Origin: Oscillospiraceae bacterium
GTDB lineage: Bacteria > Bacillota > Clostridia > Oscillospirales > Acutalibacteraceae
Length of the DNA stretch: 64,000 bases
Assembly: GCA_031256825.1 (NCBI GenBank)
Contig: JAIRPV010000027.1
Span: 1-64,000 of the forward strand
Direction: 5' to 3'
In this document: piece after piece, positions 16,156 to 24,168 of the stretch
How the letters are laid out: each line of letters opens with the position of its first letter
Numbering within the stretch: position 1 is the stretch's first letter
Notes under the pieces: generated by a model
The model's input: only the letters and a program-made list of their open reading frames with translations
What the model was told of the DNA's origin: nothing
Database searches by the model: none
Program-made: the position numbers and the translations under genes

Positions 16156-17369
16156 GCATTATATGTGACTAATTGTCCATTTAGCAGGCAACGCTCCAGA
16201 ATTCCGTTCAAAAACGCGATTGCAACGCCGTAATTGGTGAAGGGCACGCCCTGCGCCTGCGCTGCGCGTTGCCTGCTTAGCAGCGCCCGTTCGTTCAGCA
16301 TACAGCCGCCGCAGTGCAGAATCAGATCGTAGCCACGCAGATTTTCCGGAAATTCCCGCCCGGAGCAGAAATGAAACGAAACCTCCTTCTGCGCGTGCGC
16401 CTGAATCCAGCGCGGCAATTTTACCGTGCCGATGTCGTCGCATTGCCGATGATGCGTGCAGCCCTCCGCAATCAGGATATTTGCGCCTTCCGGCAACCCG
16501 TTCAGCGCACGGACGCCGCGCACCGCCTCTTCTAAAAAGCCTTTGTACCGCGCGAACAGGATGGAAAAAGAGGTCAGCGGCACCTCGCGGGGCACGATTT
16601 GTGAAACAAATTCGAATGCCTGCGAATCCGTAATGACCAGCGCCGGCGGCCGCTGCAGGAGGGCCAAGGCCTGCGCCAGCTCGAATTCGCGCACTACCAC
16701 GTTAATTGCGCCCGCGTCCAGCACGGCGCGGACCGCCTGCATTTGCGGCAAAATCATGCGCCCCTTCGGCGCGGCTGAGTCGATTGGCGTCACAAGCACC
16801 ACAATGTCGCCAGATTCGACTAAATCCGACAACAATTCTCTTGGCGCGCGGGAGGGCGCCATTCGCGCCAACCGTTCCTTGCACTCCTCAATGTGGTATC
16901 CTGTCGCAGCGGATACGGCGAGCTGATGATCATTTTGCACAACAGATTGGCTGCTTGACAGATCAAATTTGTTCAAAACGACAAGATGCGGGATGCCCTG
17001 CGCTTGGAACAGCGAAAGCAATTCCGCGTCGGCTGCCGTTAGCCCCGCATGCGCCTCCGCTACCAAAACGGCAATGTCCGTTTCTTCCAACACCTCCCGC
17101 GTTTTCGCCACACGCAGCGCGCCAAGGCTCCCTTCGTCGTCAAAACCGGGGGTGTCGATGATGAGCACCGGCCCCAGCGGCAGCAATTCCATCGCTTTGC
17201 GCACAGGGTCGGTCGTGGTGCCCTTGATCTCCGAAACAACGCTCAAATTTTGCCCGGTGATCGCGTTGACCAGGCTGGATTTTCCAACATTGCGCCGCCC
17301 AAAAAACCCAATATGCACGCGCTCGCCGGAAGGCGTATCATTTAGTGACAAAATTTTCTCTCCGTTCAT
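16152..17369 (-). CDS. hydF: [FeFe]-hydrogenase maturation GTPase HydF
   Basis: Scaffold and GTPase on which the 2Fe subcluster of the H-cluster is built before transfer to the hydrogenase. I start at ATG 17369, seven bases after the hydG stop, giving 405 residues, normal for HydF; the track start at 17432 overlaps hydG. The GTPase domain shows GRRNVGKSS (24-32), DTPGFDDEG and NKFD. The C-terminal cluster-binding domain carries CTHHRQCDD and HCGGCMLN, so the usual cluster-ligating Cys set is present. It is the last gene of the operon begun at 21104. No hydrogenase structural gene lies in the window. Confidence 0.95.
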   Translation of the reverse strand: MNGEKILSLNDTPSGERVHIGFFGRRNVGKSSLVNAITGQNLSVVSEIKGTTTDPVRKAMELLPLGPVLIIDTPGFDDEGSLGALRVAKTREVLEETDIAVLVAEAHAGLTAADAELLSLFQAQGIPHLVVLNKFDLSSSQSVVQNDHQLAVSAATGYHIEECKERLARMAPSRAPRELLSDLVESGDIVVLVTPIDSAAPKGRMILPQMQAVRAVLDAGAINVVVREFELAQALALLQRPPALVITDSQAFEFVSQIVPREVPLTSFSILFARYKGFLEEAVRGVRALNGLPEGANILIAEGCTHHRQCDDIGTVKLPRWIQAHAQKEVSFHFCSGREFPENLRGYDLILHCGGCMLNERALLSRQRAAQAQGVPFTNYGVAIAFLNGILERCLLNGQLVTYNA

Positions 17370-17376
17370 AAAAAAT

Positions 17377-18792
17377 TTACACTCGGAAGTCCCGTTCCCC
17401 CGCGCGAATTTGCTCCAGATGCCGGGACGCAAGTTCCCTCATTTTGCTGTTCGGAATTTGCTCCAATTCCGACAAAATCAGCGCTTCGCCAAGCTCCCGC
17501 GTTGGCGCGGCAGCGTAATCCATCAAAAACTCCTGTAGCGTCATCAGCGCGTTCGGTTGGCAGCAATTTTGGATTTGCCCGGTCTTGCACAGCTGCATAA
17601 ACCGGTCGCCCGTGCGGCCCTCGCGGTAGCAAGCGGTGCAAAAACTGGGAATATATCCCAATTCCATCAGCCACCGCACCACTTCGTCGAGCGTGCGGTT
17701 GTCGCTCACGTCGAATTGCTGCGTGTCCGTGGGCCGCTCCGCCGCCGCATATCCTCCAACGCTGGTGCGACTCGCCCCGCTGAGCTGAGAAATTCCCAGT
17801 TCCAGGGATTTTTCGCGCACCGATTGACTTTCGCGCGTTGATATGATCATCCCCGTGTAGGGCACCGCCAGGCGGATACAGGCGATCAGCTTCAGGAATG
17901 TGTCGTCCGAAATTCCGTTTGAGAAATTTGAGGGGTCAACGCCATCTGCCGCTTTAATGCGCGGAACACTGATGGTGTGCGGCCCCACGCCGAAGACGGC
18001 CTCCAGATGCTCCGCGTGCATCAGCAGCCCCGCGAATTCGTAGCGATACCGCTCCAGCCCGAAGAGCACCCCCAGCCCCACGTCGTCAATTCCGCCCAGC
18101 ATCGCGCGGTCCATCGCCTCGGTATGCCAGGCGTAGTCGTGCTTTGGCCCGGTAGGGTGCAAAAGCGCGTAGCTTTCCTGATGATAGGTTTCCTGGAATA
18201 AAATGTATGTCCCAATGCCTGCATCTCGCAACATTCGATAATGTTCGACAGTAGTCGCCGCAATATTCACATTAACACGCCGGATTGCGCCGTTTTTGTG
18301 CTGAATCCCATAGATGGTTCCGATGCTTTCCAGAATATATTCGATTGGATTTTGTGACGGATGTTCTCCCGCCTCTAGCGCCAAACGCTTATGGCCCATG
18401 TCCTGCAAGGCGATGACTTCCCGCGCAATTTCTTCCTGCGTGAGCTTTTTGCGCGGAATATGTCGATTTTGCTGATGATAGGGGCAATAAACGCAGCCAT
18501 TGACGCAATAATTCGACAAATAAAGCGGCGCAAACAGCACAATTCGCTTTCCATAAAAATCCAGCTTCATTTGCCGGGCCAGCGCAAACAGCTCCTGATT
18601 TTTTTCGGGGAGATTGCAGGCCAGCAAAACGGAGGCTTCCCGGTGGGTCAGGCCGTGCCGCTCCCGCGCTTTTGCAAGTATACTGTCGATTAAGCGAGCA
18701 TTCGCGCGATTTTCGTCGGCATAGCGCAGCGTATCTAAGATTTCGTCGTGGCAGATAAATTCCCCGGCCTTTGATGATTTCGCGTCATACAT
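17377..18792 (-). CDS. hydG: [FeFe]-hydrogenase radical-SAM maturase HydG
   Basis: Cleaves tyrosine to provide CO and CN- ligands for the H-cluster. 471 residues, as expected. The radical-SAM cluster motif CVNGCVYC (Cys96/100/103) and the second C-terminal Fe-S site (CTAC followed by CKTGQIQNCC-type sequence) are both intact. Start ATG 18792 follows GGGGAA. It lies 27 bases after hydE and 7 bases before hydF, so the three maturases are co-transcribed. Confidence 0.96.
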   Translation of the reverse strand: MYDAKSSKAGEFICHDEILDTLRYADENRANARLIDSILAKARERHGLTHREASVLLACNLPEKNQELFALARQMKLDFYGKRIVLFAPLYLSNYCVNGCVYCPYHQQNRHIPRKKLTQEEIAREVIALQDMGHKRLALEAGEHPSQNPIEYILESIGTIYGIQHKNGAIRRVNVNIAATTVEHYRMLRDAGIGTYILFQETYHQESYALLHPTGPKHDYAWHTEAMDRAMLGGIDDVGLGVLFGLERYRYEFAGLLMHAEHLEAVFGVGPHTISVPRIKAADGVDPSNFSNGISDDTFLKLIACIRLAVPYTGMIISTRESQSVREKSLELGISQLSGASRTSVGGYAAAERPTDTQQFDVSDNRTLDEVVRWLMELGYIPSFCTACYREGRTGDRFMQLCKTGQIQNCCQPNALMTLQEFLMDYAAAPTRELGEALILSELEQIPNSKMRELASRHLEQIRAGERDFRV

Positions 18793-18819
18793 AGCAACCG
18801 TTCCCCTTTTTTCGCATAG

Positions 18820-19854
18820 TCAGCGCGCCGGATCGCCGCGGCTGGTCACAATAGAGCAGCCCACGCTTTCCACGCGCCGTTGCAGGCAATTCCGGCATTC
18901 GGCGGCCTCTTCGCCCGTGCAGATTTTCCCGTCATAAAGCATATATTTTTTTCGCACGGCAACCGGCGAAAGGTTCGGCATGATCACATTTGCCCCGGCC
19001 AGCAGCCCTTTTTCCCGCCCCAGCGGGCTTGCCGTGCCGAGCGCCGTTGTGGCGGGCAGCAGCACGCGCGGCAGCAGCAGCCGAATGATCCCCAGCAGGA
19101 ACAGCGTCGTCTCAACGGATCCGGCCCGCTCGTTGGCGAACGGCGTTTCTTTGTGCGGCAAAAACGGCCCAATGCCAACCATATCCGGCTGAAATTCAGC
19201 GAGGAACGCCAGGTCGTCGAGAAGGCAATCGATGGTTTGCCCGGGCGAACCCACCATGAACCCGCAGCCCACCTGATACCCAATGTCCCGCAGATCCCTC
19301 AGGCATTCCACCCGGCTGCTCAGCCGCAGTTCCGGCGGATGCAAGCGCGCGTAATGCGCGGCGTTCGCGGTTTCGTGCCGCAGCAGATACCTGTCCGCGC
19401 CGGCGTCAAACAGCGCTTGCAGGCTCTCGCGGCTCCGCTCGCCGAGGGAAAGCGTGATCGCGCAATCCGGATAGGTTTGCCGGATTTCCAGCACGATCGC
19501 GGCCATGCGCGCGTCGTGATAATAGGGGTCTTCGCCGCTTTGCAGCACGAATGTCCGAAAGCCAAGCGCATAGCCCTGCGCGCAGCAATCCAAAATTTCA
19601 GCCTGCGAAAGCCGATAGCGGGCCGCGTTGGCATTGCTCCGCCGCAATCCGCAGTAGTAACAGTCGTTTTTGCAATGGGAGCTGAACTCGATCAACCCCC
19701 GCAGATAGACCGCTTTCCCATAAACGCGCTCCCGCGCGGCTCGCGCTTTATAAAATAGATAGGCGCTGTCTTCATCGCTGTGATGTGACAAAAGCTCCCG
19801 CAGTTCCTCGCGCGGCAGCGCGGCAAGCCCATCGATCCGGTCGCGATTCGTCAT
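18820..19854 (-). CDS. hydE: [FeFe]-hydrogenase radical-SAM maturase HydE
   Basis: Radical-SAM enzyme acting on the synthon made by HydG during dithiolate-bridge assembly. Start ATG 19854 overlaps the stop of the flavodiiron gene (ATGA), giving 344 residues; the track's 438-residue ORF wrongly extends into that gene. The cluster motif is CKNDCYYC (61-68). Further conserved HydE features are LQSGEDPYY, GYQVGCGFMVGSPGQT and GPFLPHKETPF. Translation is coupled to the upstream flavodiiron gene. Confidence 0.95.
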   Translation of the reverse strand: MTNRDRIDGLAALPREELRELLSHHSDEDSAYLFYKARAARERVYGKAVYLRGLIEFSSHCKNDCYYCGLRRSNANAARYRLSQAEILDCCAQGYALGFRTFVLQSGEDPYYHDARMAAIVLEIRQTYPDCAITLSLGERSRESLQALFDAGADRYLLRHETANAAHYARLHPPELRLSSRVECLRDLRDIGYQVGCGFMVGSPGQTIDCLLDDLAFLAEFQPDMVGIGPFLPHKETPFANERAGSVETTLFLLGIIRLLLPRVLLPATTALGTASPLGREKGLLAGANVIMPNLSPVAVRKKYMLYDGKICTGEEAAECRNCLQRRVESVGCSIVTSRGDPAR

Positions 19855-21056
19855 AATAACGCCCTCGCGAACCGCGTCCCCAATGCCGCCGCGCGCGACA
19901 AATCCTCTTCCGTTGGAACAAAATTCACAAGGAACGGCGCTTCGAACAGGCGGCATTTCAGTTGCTCCAAGCGCTGCGCAAGGTTGCCGCAGGCCTCGCC
20001 GGACCAGCCATAGGAGCCAAAGAGGGCGCAGGGCCGCTTCGGGCTGTTCACTGCGTCGAACTGCGAAAGCAGTTGCCATAGGGGCGGCACGGCGTCGCGG
20101 TTGATGGTTGGCGAACCCAGCAAAAACGCGTCGCATTCATTGAGCAACGCCCACGCCGCCGCGTATTCCCCCGTTCGCGCATCCAGTTTCACCAAATCGC
20201 ATGCAGCATCGGGAAGAATCTCCACAATTCCGGCGCGCATGGCCGCCGCTATTTGCTCGGTATTGCCGTAGGCGGAGCTGTAAAAGATCGGCACGGATAA
20301 GGGTTGGCGGGCTTCCGTTCGCGCCCAGGCTGCGTATTGCGCCAACGCGTTCGCCAGTCTTGCGCCGCGCGTCAGCACCGGCCCGTGGCTGGGGCAAACG
20401 AGTTGCAGCGGCAGGCCCTCCAGTTTGTTGAGACCCTTCACAACAAAGGGCCGAAACGGCCCAAAAATGCAGTCAAAATATTGCCGCAGCGCCAATTCGT
20501 AGTCGGCGGGATAACCAATGCGCGTATCCAGGATGCCGGGTTCGCAATAGTGGCAGCCGAACACATCGCAAGAAAACAGCGCCTGCTCTTCCGGCACATA
20601 GGTCATCATCGTATCAGGCCAATGCAGGAATGGCGCGACAATGAATTGCAGCGACACATCGCCGAGCGAAAGGCAGCCGCCGTCTTTTATGATTTGCAGC
20701 GGCAAATCGCCGCGATTGATGATTTGCCTGAGATTTTTTGCGGCAACGGCATTTGTCACAATGGTCAGGCCGGGGTAAGCCTCCAGCAGATCGCCAATGG
20801 CTCCGCTGTGATCCGGCTCGGTGTGGTTGACCACCAGATAGTCCGGCGCCGCGCCGCCCAGCGCCGCGCGCAGTTCCTCGCGATACACCGCGCTGAAGTG
20901 GTGGTGCGATGCGTCGACGATCGCCACCTTTTCGCTGCCGCGTATCACATAGGAATTGTAACTTGTTCCATATTCCGTGCGCATAATGACGTCGAACACG
21001 CGCATGTTGGGGTTCATTATTCCGCAATAGAAAATACGATCGGAAATCTGTTTCAA
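19851..21056 (-). CDS. fprA: Flavodiiron protein (A-type flavoprotein, O2/NO reductase)
   Basis: Reduces O2 to water, or NO to N2O, and protects anaerobes. The N-terminal beta-lactamase-like diiron domain keeps HTEPDHSG, HWPDTM, FSCDVFG and CPSHGPV ligand motifs. The C-terminal flavodoxin domain (from about 250) shows PIFYSSAYGNTEQIA and FGSYGWSGEA. I choose TTG 21056: GGAGGTG lies six bases upstream, whereas ATG 21071 falls at the predicted transcription start and has no leader, and the track start at 21104 lies inside the -35 box. This gives 401 residues. Being first in the hydEGF operon suggests oxygen protection linked to hydrogenase assembly. Confidence 0.93.
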   Translation of the reverse strand: MKQISDRIFYCGIMNPNMRVFDVIMRTEYGTSYNSYVIRGSEKVAIVDASHHHFSAVYREELRAALGGAAPDYLVVNHTEPDHSGAIGDLLEAYPGLTIVTNAVAAKNLRQIINRGDLPLQIIKDGGCLSLGDVSLQFIVAPFLHWPDTMMTYVPEEQALFSCDVFGCHYCEPGILDTRIGYPADYELALRQYFDCIFGPFRPFVVKGLNKLEGLPLQLVCPSHGPVLTRGARLANALAQYAAWARTEARQPLSVPIFYSSAYGNTEQIAAAMRAGIVEILPDAACDLVKLDARTGEYAAAWALLNECDAFLLGSPTINRDAVPPLWQLLSQFDAVNSPKRPCALFGSYGWSGEACGNLAQRLEQLKCRLFEAPFLVNFVPTEEDLSRAAALGTRFARALL

Positions 21057-21075
21057 ATGGGACACCTCCATAGCG

Positions 21076-21104
21076 ATTATACCATAAACCGGCGGAGAAT
21101 GCAA
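21076..21104 (-). promoter_or_regulatory. Promoter of the flavodiiron-hydEGF operon
   Basis: Minus strand: TTGCAT, 17-base spacer, TATAAT. It belongs to the TTGCAT set described in the findings. Confidence 0.8.
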
Positions 21105-21107
21105 GCT

Positions 21108-22541
21108 CTATTTTTGTAAATAATCGTCGATTTCCGCCGCCGCCTGCCGTCCCGCGCCCATCGCCAGGATGACCGTGGCCGCGCCTGTGACAATATCCCC
21201 CCCGGCAAAGACCCCGTCGCGCATGGTTTGCAGGCTGTTTTCCCGCACGAGCAAGCAATTGTGGCGGTTTGTCTCCAGCCCCGCCGTGCCCTCTTCCACC
21301 AATGTGTTGGGCTTGTTGCCGATGGCCACGATAACCGTGTCCAGTTCCATCACAAAATTGGTCCCCGGCAACTCGCTCACGCGCCGCCGCCCGTCCGCGC
21401 CCGGCTCCCCCAGCTGCATTTGCACGCATTCCAGCCCGCAAACGTGACGGTTTTCGTCGCCCAGTACACGCACGGGCGCGGTGAGCAAAACGAACCGCAC
21501 GCCTTCTTCGGCGGCGTGGTGAATTTCTTCCCGCCGTGCGGGCATTTCCGCTTCCGTGCGCCGGTAGACGATGCTGACCTCCCGCGCGCCCAGCCGCAGC
21601 GCGCACCGCGCCGCATCCATGGCAACATTGCCGCCGCCCACGACGGCGACTTTTTTGCTCTGAATCGTTGGCGTGTCATAGGCGGGATCAAAGGCTCGCA
21701 TGAGGTTTGCGCGCGTTAAATATTCGTTTGCGGAATAAACGCCATTGTAATTTTCGCCCGGGATATTCATAAAGTTGGGCAGCCCCGCGCCGGAGCCGAT
21801 GAAGACCGCCGAAAATTCGCCCAAAAGCTCCTCCACCGTGATGGTTTTCCCGATGACGGCGTTCAGTTCGAAGGCGACGCCCTGCCGCCGCAGCCCCTCG
21901 ATTTCGGCGGCGACAATGCGCTTTGGCAAACGAAATTCCGGGATTCCGTAAACCAGAACGCCGCCGGGCTTATGTAGCGCTTCAAAAATGGTCACCTGAT
22001 ATCCGCGCCGCGCCAGTTCGCCCGCGCAGCTCAGCCCCGCCGGGCCCGCGCCGATCACGGCGACGCGCAGCGCTTCGCCCGCCCGTTTTTGAGGAGGTTC
22101 CGCAGGCCGGGGGTTCGATGGCTGCCCTTGCGAGGGCGCGCTTTTTTCGGAACATTTCGCTTCCAGCGCCCAATCCGCGGCAAACCGTTCCACGCGGCCA
22201 ATGCCGACCGCTTCCCCTTTTTTGCCGCGCACGCAAAGCTGTTCGCACTGCGATTCCTGCGGGCAAACGCGCCCGCAAACCGCGGGCAGGGCGTTGGTTT
22301 GCCGGATCACCCCGTAAGCGCCGGCGAAATCGCCTGCGGCGGCGGCGGCCAGAAAGGCGGGGATGTCCACGTTCACAGGGCAGCCGCCCACGCAGGGCCG
22401 CGTTTTGCAGCCAAGGCAGCGCCCGGCTTCGGCCATGGCCTGTTTAGGCGAATAGCCCAGCGCTACCTCGCCGAAATTCTTTGCTCGCGCCCGGGGTTCC
22501 TGTTCGGGCATAGGGGTTTTGGTCAACGATACATTTGGCAT
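21108..22541 (-). CDS. nfnB: NfnB-like subunit (NADPH-dependent ferredoxin/glutamate synthase small-subunit family)
   Basis: 477 residues from ATG 22541, preceded by GAGGTGG. The N-terminal Fe-S region has CLGCKTRPCVGGCPVNVDIP and CGRVCPQESQCEQLC. Two dinucleotide folds follow (VIGAGPAGLSCAGELAR and VVGGGNVAMDAARCALR), and the C terminus ends AGGDIVTGAATVILAMGAG. This is the GltD-type fold shared by glutamate synthase small subunit and NfnB. Its gene partner nfnA directly upstream makes the electron-bifurcating NADH-dependent ferredoxin:NADP+ oxidoreductase the best call. There is no glutamate synthase large subunit nearby. It would balance NADH, NADPH and reduced ferredoxin in fermentation. 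Confidence 0.88.
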   Translation of the reverse strand: MPNVSLTKTPMPEQEPRARAKNFGEVALGYSPKQAMAEAGRCLGCKTRPCVGGCPVNVDIPAFLAAAAAGDFAGAYGVIRQTNALPAVCGRVCPQESQCEQLCVRGKKGEAVGIGRVERFAADWALEAKCSEKSAPSQGQPSNPRPAEPPQKRAGEALRVAVIGAGPAGLSCAGELARRGYQVTIFEALHKPGGVLVYGIPEFRLPKRIVAAEIEGLRRQGVAFELNAVIGKTITVEELLGEFSAVFIGSGAGLPNFMNIPGENYNGVYSANEYLTRANLMRAFDPAYDTPTIQSKKVAVVGGGNVAMDAARCALRLGAREVSIVYRRTEAEMPARREEIHHAAEEGVRFVLLTAPVRVLGDENRHVCGLECVQMQLGEPGADGRRRVSELPGTNFVMELDTVIVAIGNKPNTLVEEGTAGLETNRHNCLLVRENSLQTMRDGVFAGGDIVTGAATVILAMGAGRQAAAEIDDYLQK

Positions 22542-22646
22542 AGGCCACCTCACACATCAAAATCAAACAGGATATGGTCAGGCATTTTTCTCAGATAGCA
22601 ATATGGCTTGATCGCCTCCGGCGGCAGGATCGGGCGGCGCGGCTGC

Positions 22647-23486
22647 TCAGCGGCGTTCTTCTTTTGCGCTCTGGAACAAGCGGCAGGCCTCCTGTTCGCA
22701 GGCCCGGTAGGCTCCGTTGCGGCCGCGCAGTTCGTCGAAATCCACCAAATGCCCGTCGAAATCCGGGCCGTCAACGCAGGCGAATTTCACTTGCCCGCCC
22801 ACTGTAACGCGGCAGCCGCCGCACATGCCCGTGCCGTCGACCATGATGGGGTTCAGGCTAACGATGGTCTTCAGGCCCCAAGGGCGCGTGAGTTCCGCCA
22901 CGGCGCGCATCATGGGGATAGGCCCGATGGCGACGCACAAATCAAAGCGCGCGCCGCTTTCGTGCAGCGCCTGGAGGGCGTTGGTGACAAAGCCCGGCCG
23001 CCCGTTTGAGCCGTCGTCGGTCATGATCAGCAGTTCATCCGAGACCGCGTGCATTTCGTTTTCCAGCATGATTAGCTCGGCGCTGCGGAACCCCGCGACC
23101 ATGGTGACGCGCGCGCCGCCGGCGTGCAGGGCTTTTGCGCTGGGGTAGGCGATGGCGCAGCCCGCGCCGCCGCCCACAACAACCGCGTTCTGGTAGCCTT
23201 CCAGCTCCGTTGGCTTCCCGAGCGGCCCCGCAAAATCGGCAATGGCGTCGCCCGCTTGCAGGGTATCCATGAGCATGGTGGTTTTGCCAACGGTCTGGTA
23301 GATGATATCGATCCAGCCCGCTTCGCGGCTGTAATCGGCGATGGTGAACGGCACGCGCTCCCCCGTTTCGTTCACGCGCAGGATAACAAACTGCCCTGCC
23401 AGCGCTTTTTTTGCCACAAGGGGGGCCTGCACCCGCAAGCGGGTCATCTGCGGGTTGAGAACTTGCTTTTCTATTATATTATACAT
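22647..23486 (-). CDS. nfnA: NfnA-like subunit (FAD/NAD-binding, [2Fe-2S])
   Basis: 279 residues from ATG 23486, after AGGAGGAACACC; the track's extension upstream lies in repeat DNA. The ferredoxin-reductase fold shows the FAD motif VPFTIADY, the NAD motif VVGGGAGCAIAYP and a C-terminal cluster region CGGCRVTVGG followed by CVDGPDFDGH, as in NfnA and dihydroorotate dehydrogenase electron-transfer subunits. There are 105 bases to nfnB, containing nothing clear. It is probably transcribed from the promoter at 24036-24064, leaving an untranslated leader of about 540 bases that contains the 184-bp repeats. Confidence 0.9.
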   Translation of the reverse strand: MYNIIEKQVLNPQMTRLRVQAPLVAKKALAGQFVILRVNETGERVPFTIADYSREAGWIDIIYQTVGKTTMLMDTLQAGDAIADFAGPLGKPTELEGYQNAVVVGGGAGCAIAYPSAKALHAGGARVTMVAGFRSAELIMLENEMHAVSDELLIMTDDGSNGRPGFVTNALQALHESGARFDLCVAIGPIPMMRAVAELTRPWGLKTIVSLNPIMVDGTGMCGGCRVTVGGQVKFACVDGPDFDGHLVDFDELRGRNGAYRACEQEACRLFQSAKEERR

Positions 23487-23550
23487 GGCGGTGTTCCTCC
23501 TCTTGATCAAAATGCAATGGGGCTTTGCGCTTTTTTGATGACCAATGTTC

Positions 23551-23969
23551 CCGCTCTTGCGGTGGCAATTTGCCACAGGATTTTGTGCTGTTATGCCACA
23601 CTTTTGGCGCAAGTTGCAAGATTCCGAAATTTCGGAATACTGGATTTTGGGGCTGCAAAGGGGCCAAAAAACGGTTCGCCATTCCGAAATTTCGAACTAT
23701 CGTAAAAAAGCGCTGCGAAAGGTTCGCCGCGATCCCGCTCTTGCGGTGGCAATTTGCCACGTGATATTGTGCTGTTATGCCACGCTTTTGGCGCAAGTTG
23801 CAAGATTCCGAAATTTCGGAATACTGGATTTTGGGGTTGCGGAGGGGGTAAAAAACGGTTCGCCATTCCGAAATTTCGAACTATCGTAAAAAAGCGCCGC
23901 GAAAGGTTCGCCGCGATCCCGCTCTTGCGGTGGCAATTTGCCACGTGATTTTGTGCTGTTATGCCACAC
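23551..23969. repeat. 184-bp tandem repeat, about 2.3 copies, in the nfnA leader
   Basis: The phrase CCGCTCTTGCGGTGGCAA begins at 23551, 23735 and 23919, an exact 184-bp period; the third copy stops near 23969. Copies differ by only a few substitutions. Each full unit contains small dyads: CCGC-TCTT-GCGG, GTGGCA-ATT-TGCCAC and the perfect 18-bp palindrome ATTCCGAAATTTCGGAAT, plus a half-related ATTCCGAAATTTCGAA. The ORFs the track reports here repeat with the unit on both strands and lack ribosome sites, so I treat the region as noncoding. The unit could be a miniature mobile or REP-like element, or a structured mRNA leader. Confidence 0.9.
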
Positions 23970-24035
23970 CTGCGGTGAGCAGTTCGTCGTCGGCTGCTGC
24001 TTCGCAAACTCATATCTCGCCACAGGCGATACGCT

Positions 24036-24064
24036 ATTATACCATAACATGGCCGCAAAATCAA
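24036..24064 (-). promoter_or_regulatory. Probable promoter of nfnAB
   Basis: Minus strand: TTGATT, 17-base spacer, TATAAT, reading through the tandem repeats toward nfnA. Confidence 0.65.
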
Positions 24065-24094
24065 CCCCGGCGCAGGGCGATCAAAAAATTCTTC

Positions 24095-24123
24095 TTGCAT
24101 TTTCCACTGAAGTGTGTTATAAT
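24095..24123 (+). promoter_or_regulatory. Promoter of the fucosidase gene
   Basis: TTGCAT, 17-base spacer, TATAAT, 46 bases before ATG 24169. It is divergent from the nfnAB promoter. Confidence 0.8.
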
Positions 24124-24168
24124 TGTGCTCAAATCGTTTAGTCGCGCAAAGAAAGGAAGGATTTTCCT

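Noticed and set aside
23551-23969. CRISPR array
   Set aside because: The repeat unit is 184 bp and the sequence between palindromes is itself repeated, so there are no unique spacers.
23479-24100. Several ORFs on both strands with shared phrases such as FRNFGIL
   Set aside because: They repeat only because the DNA repeats every 184 bp; no ribosome sites, and they exist on both strands.
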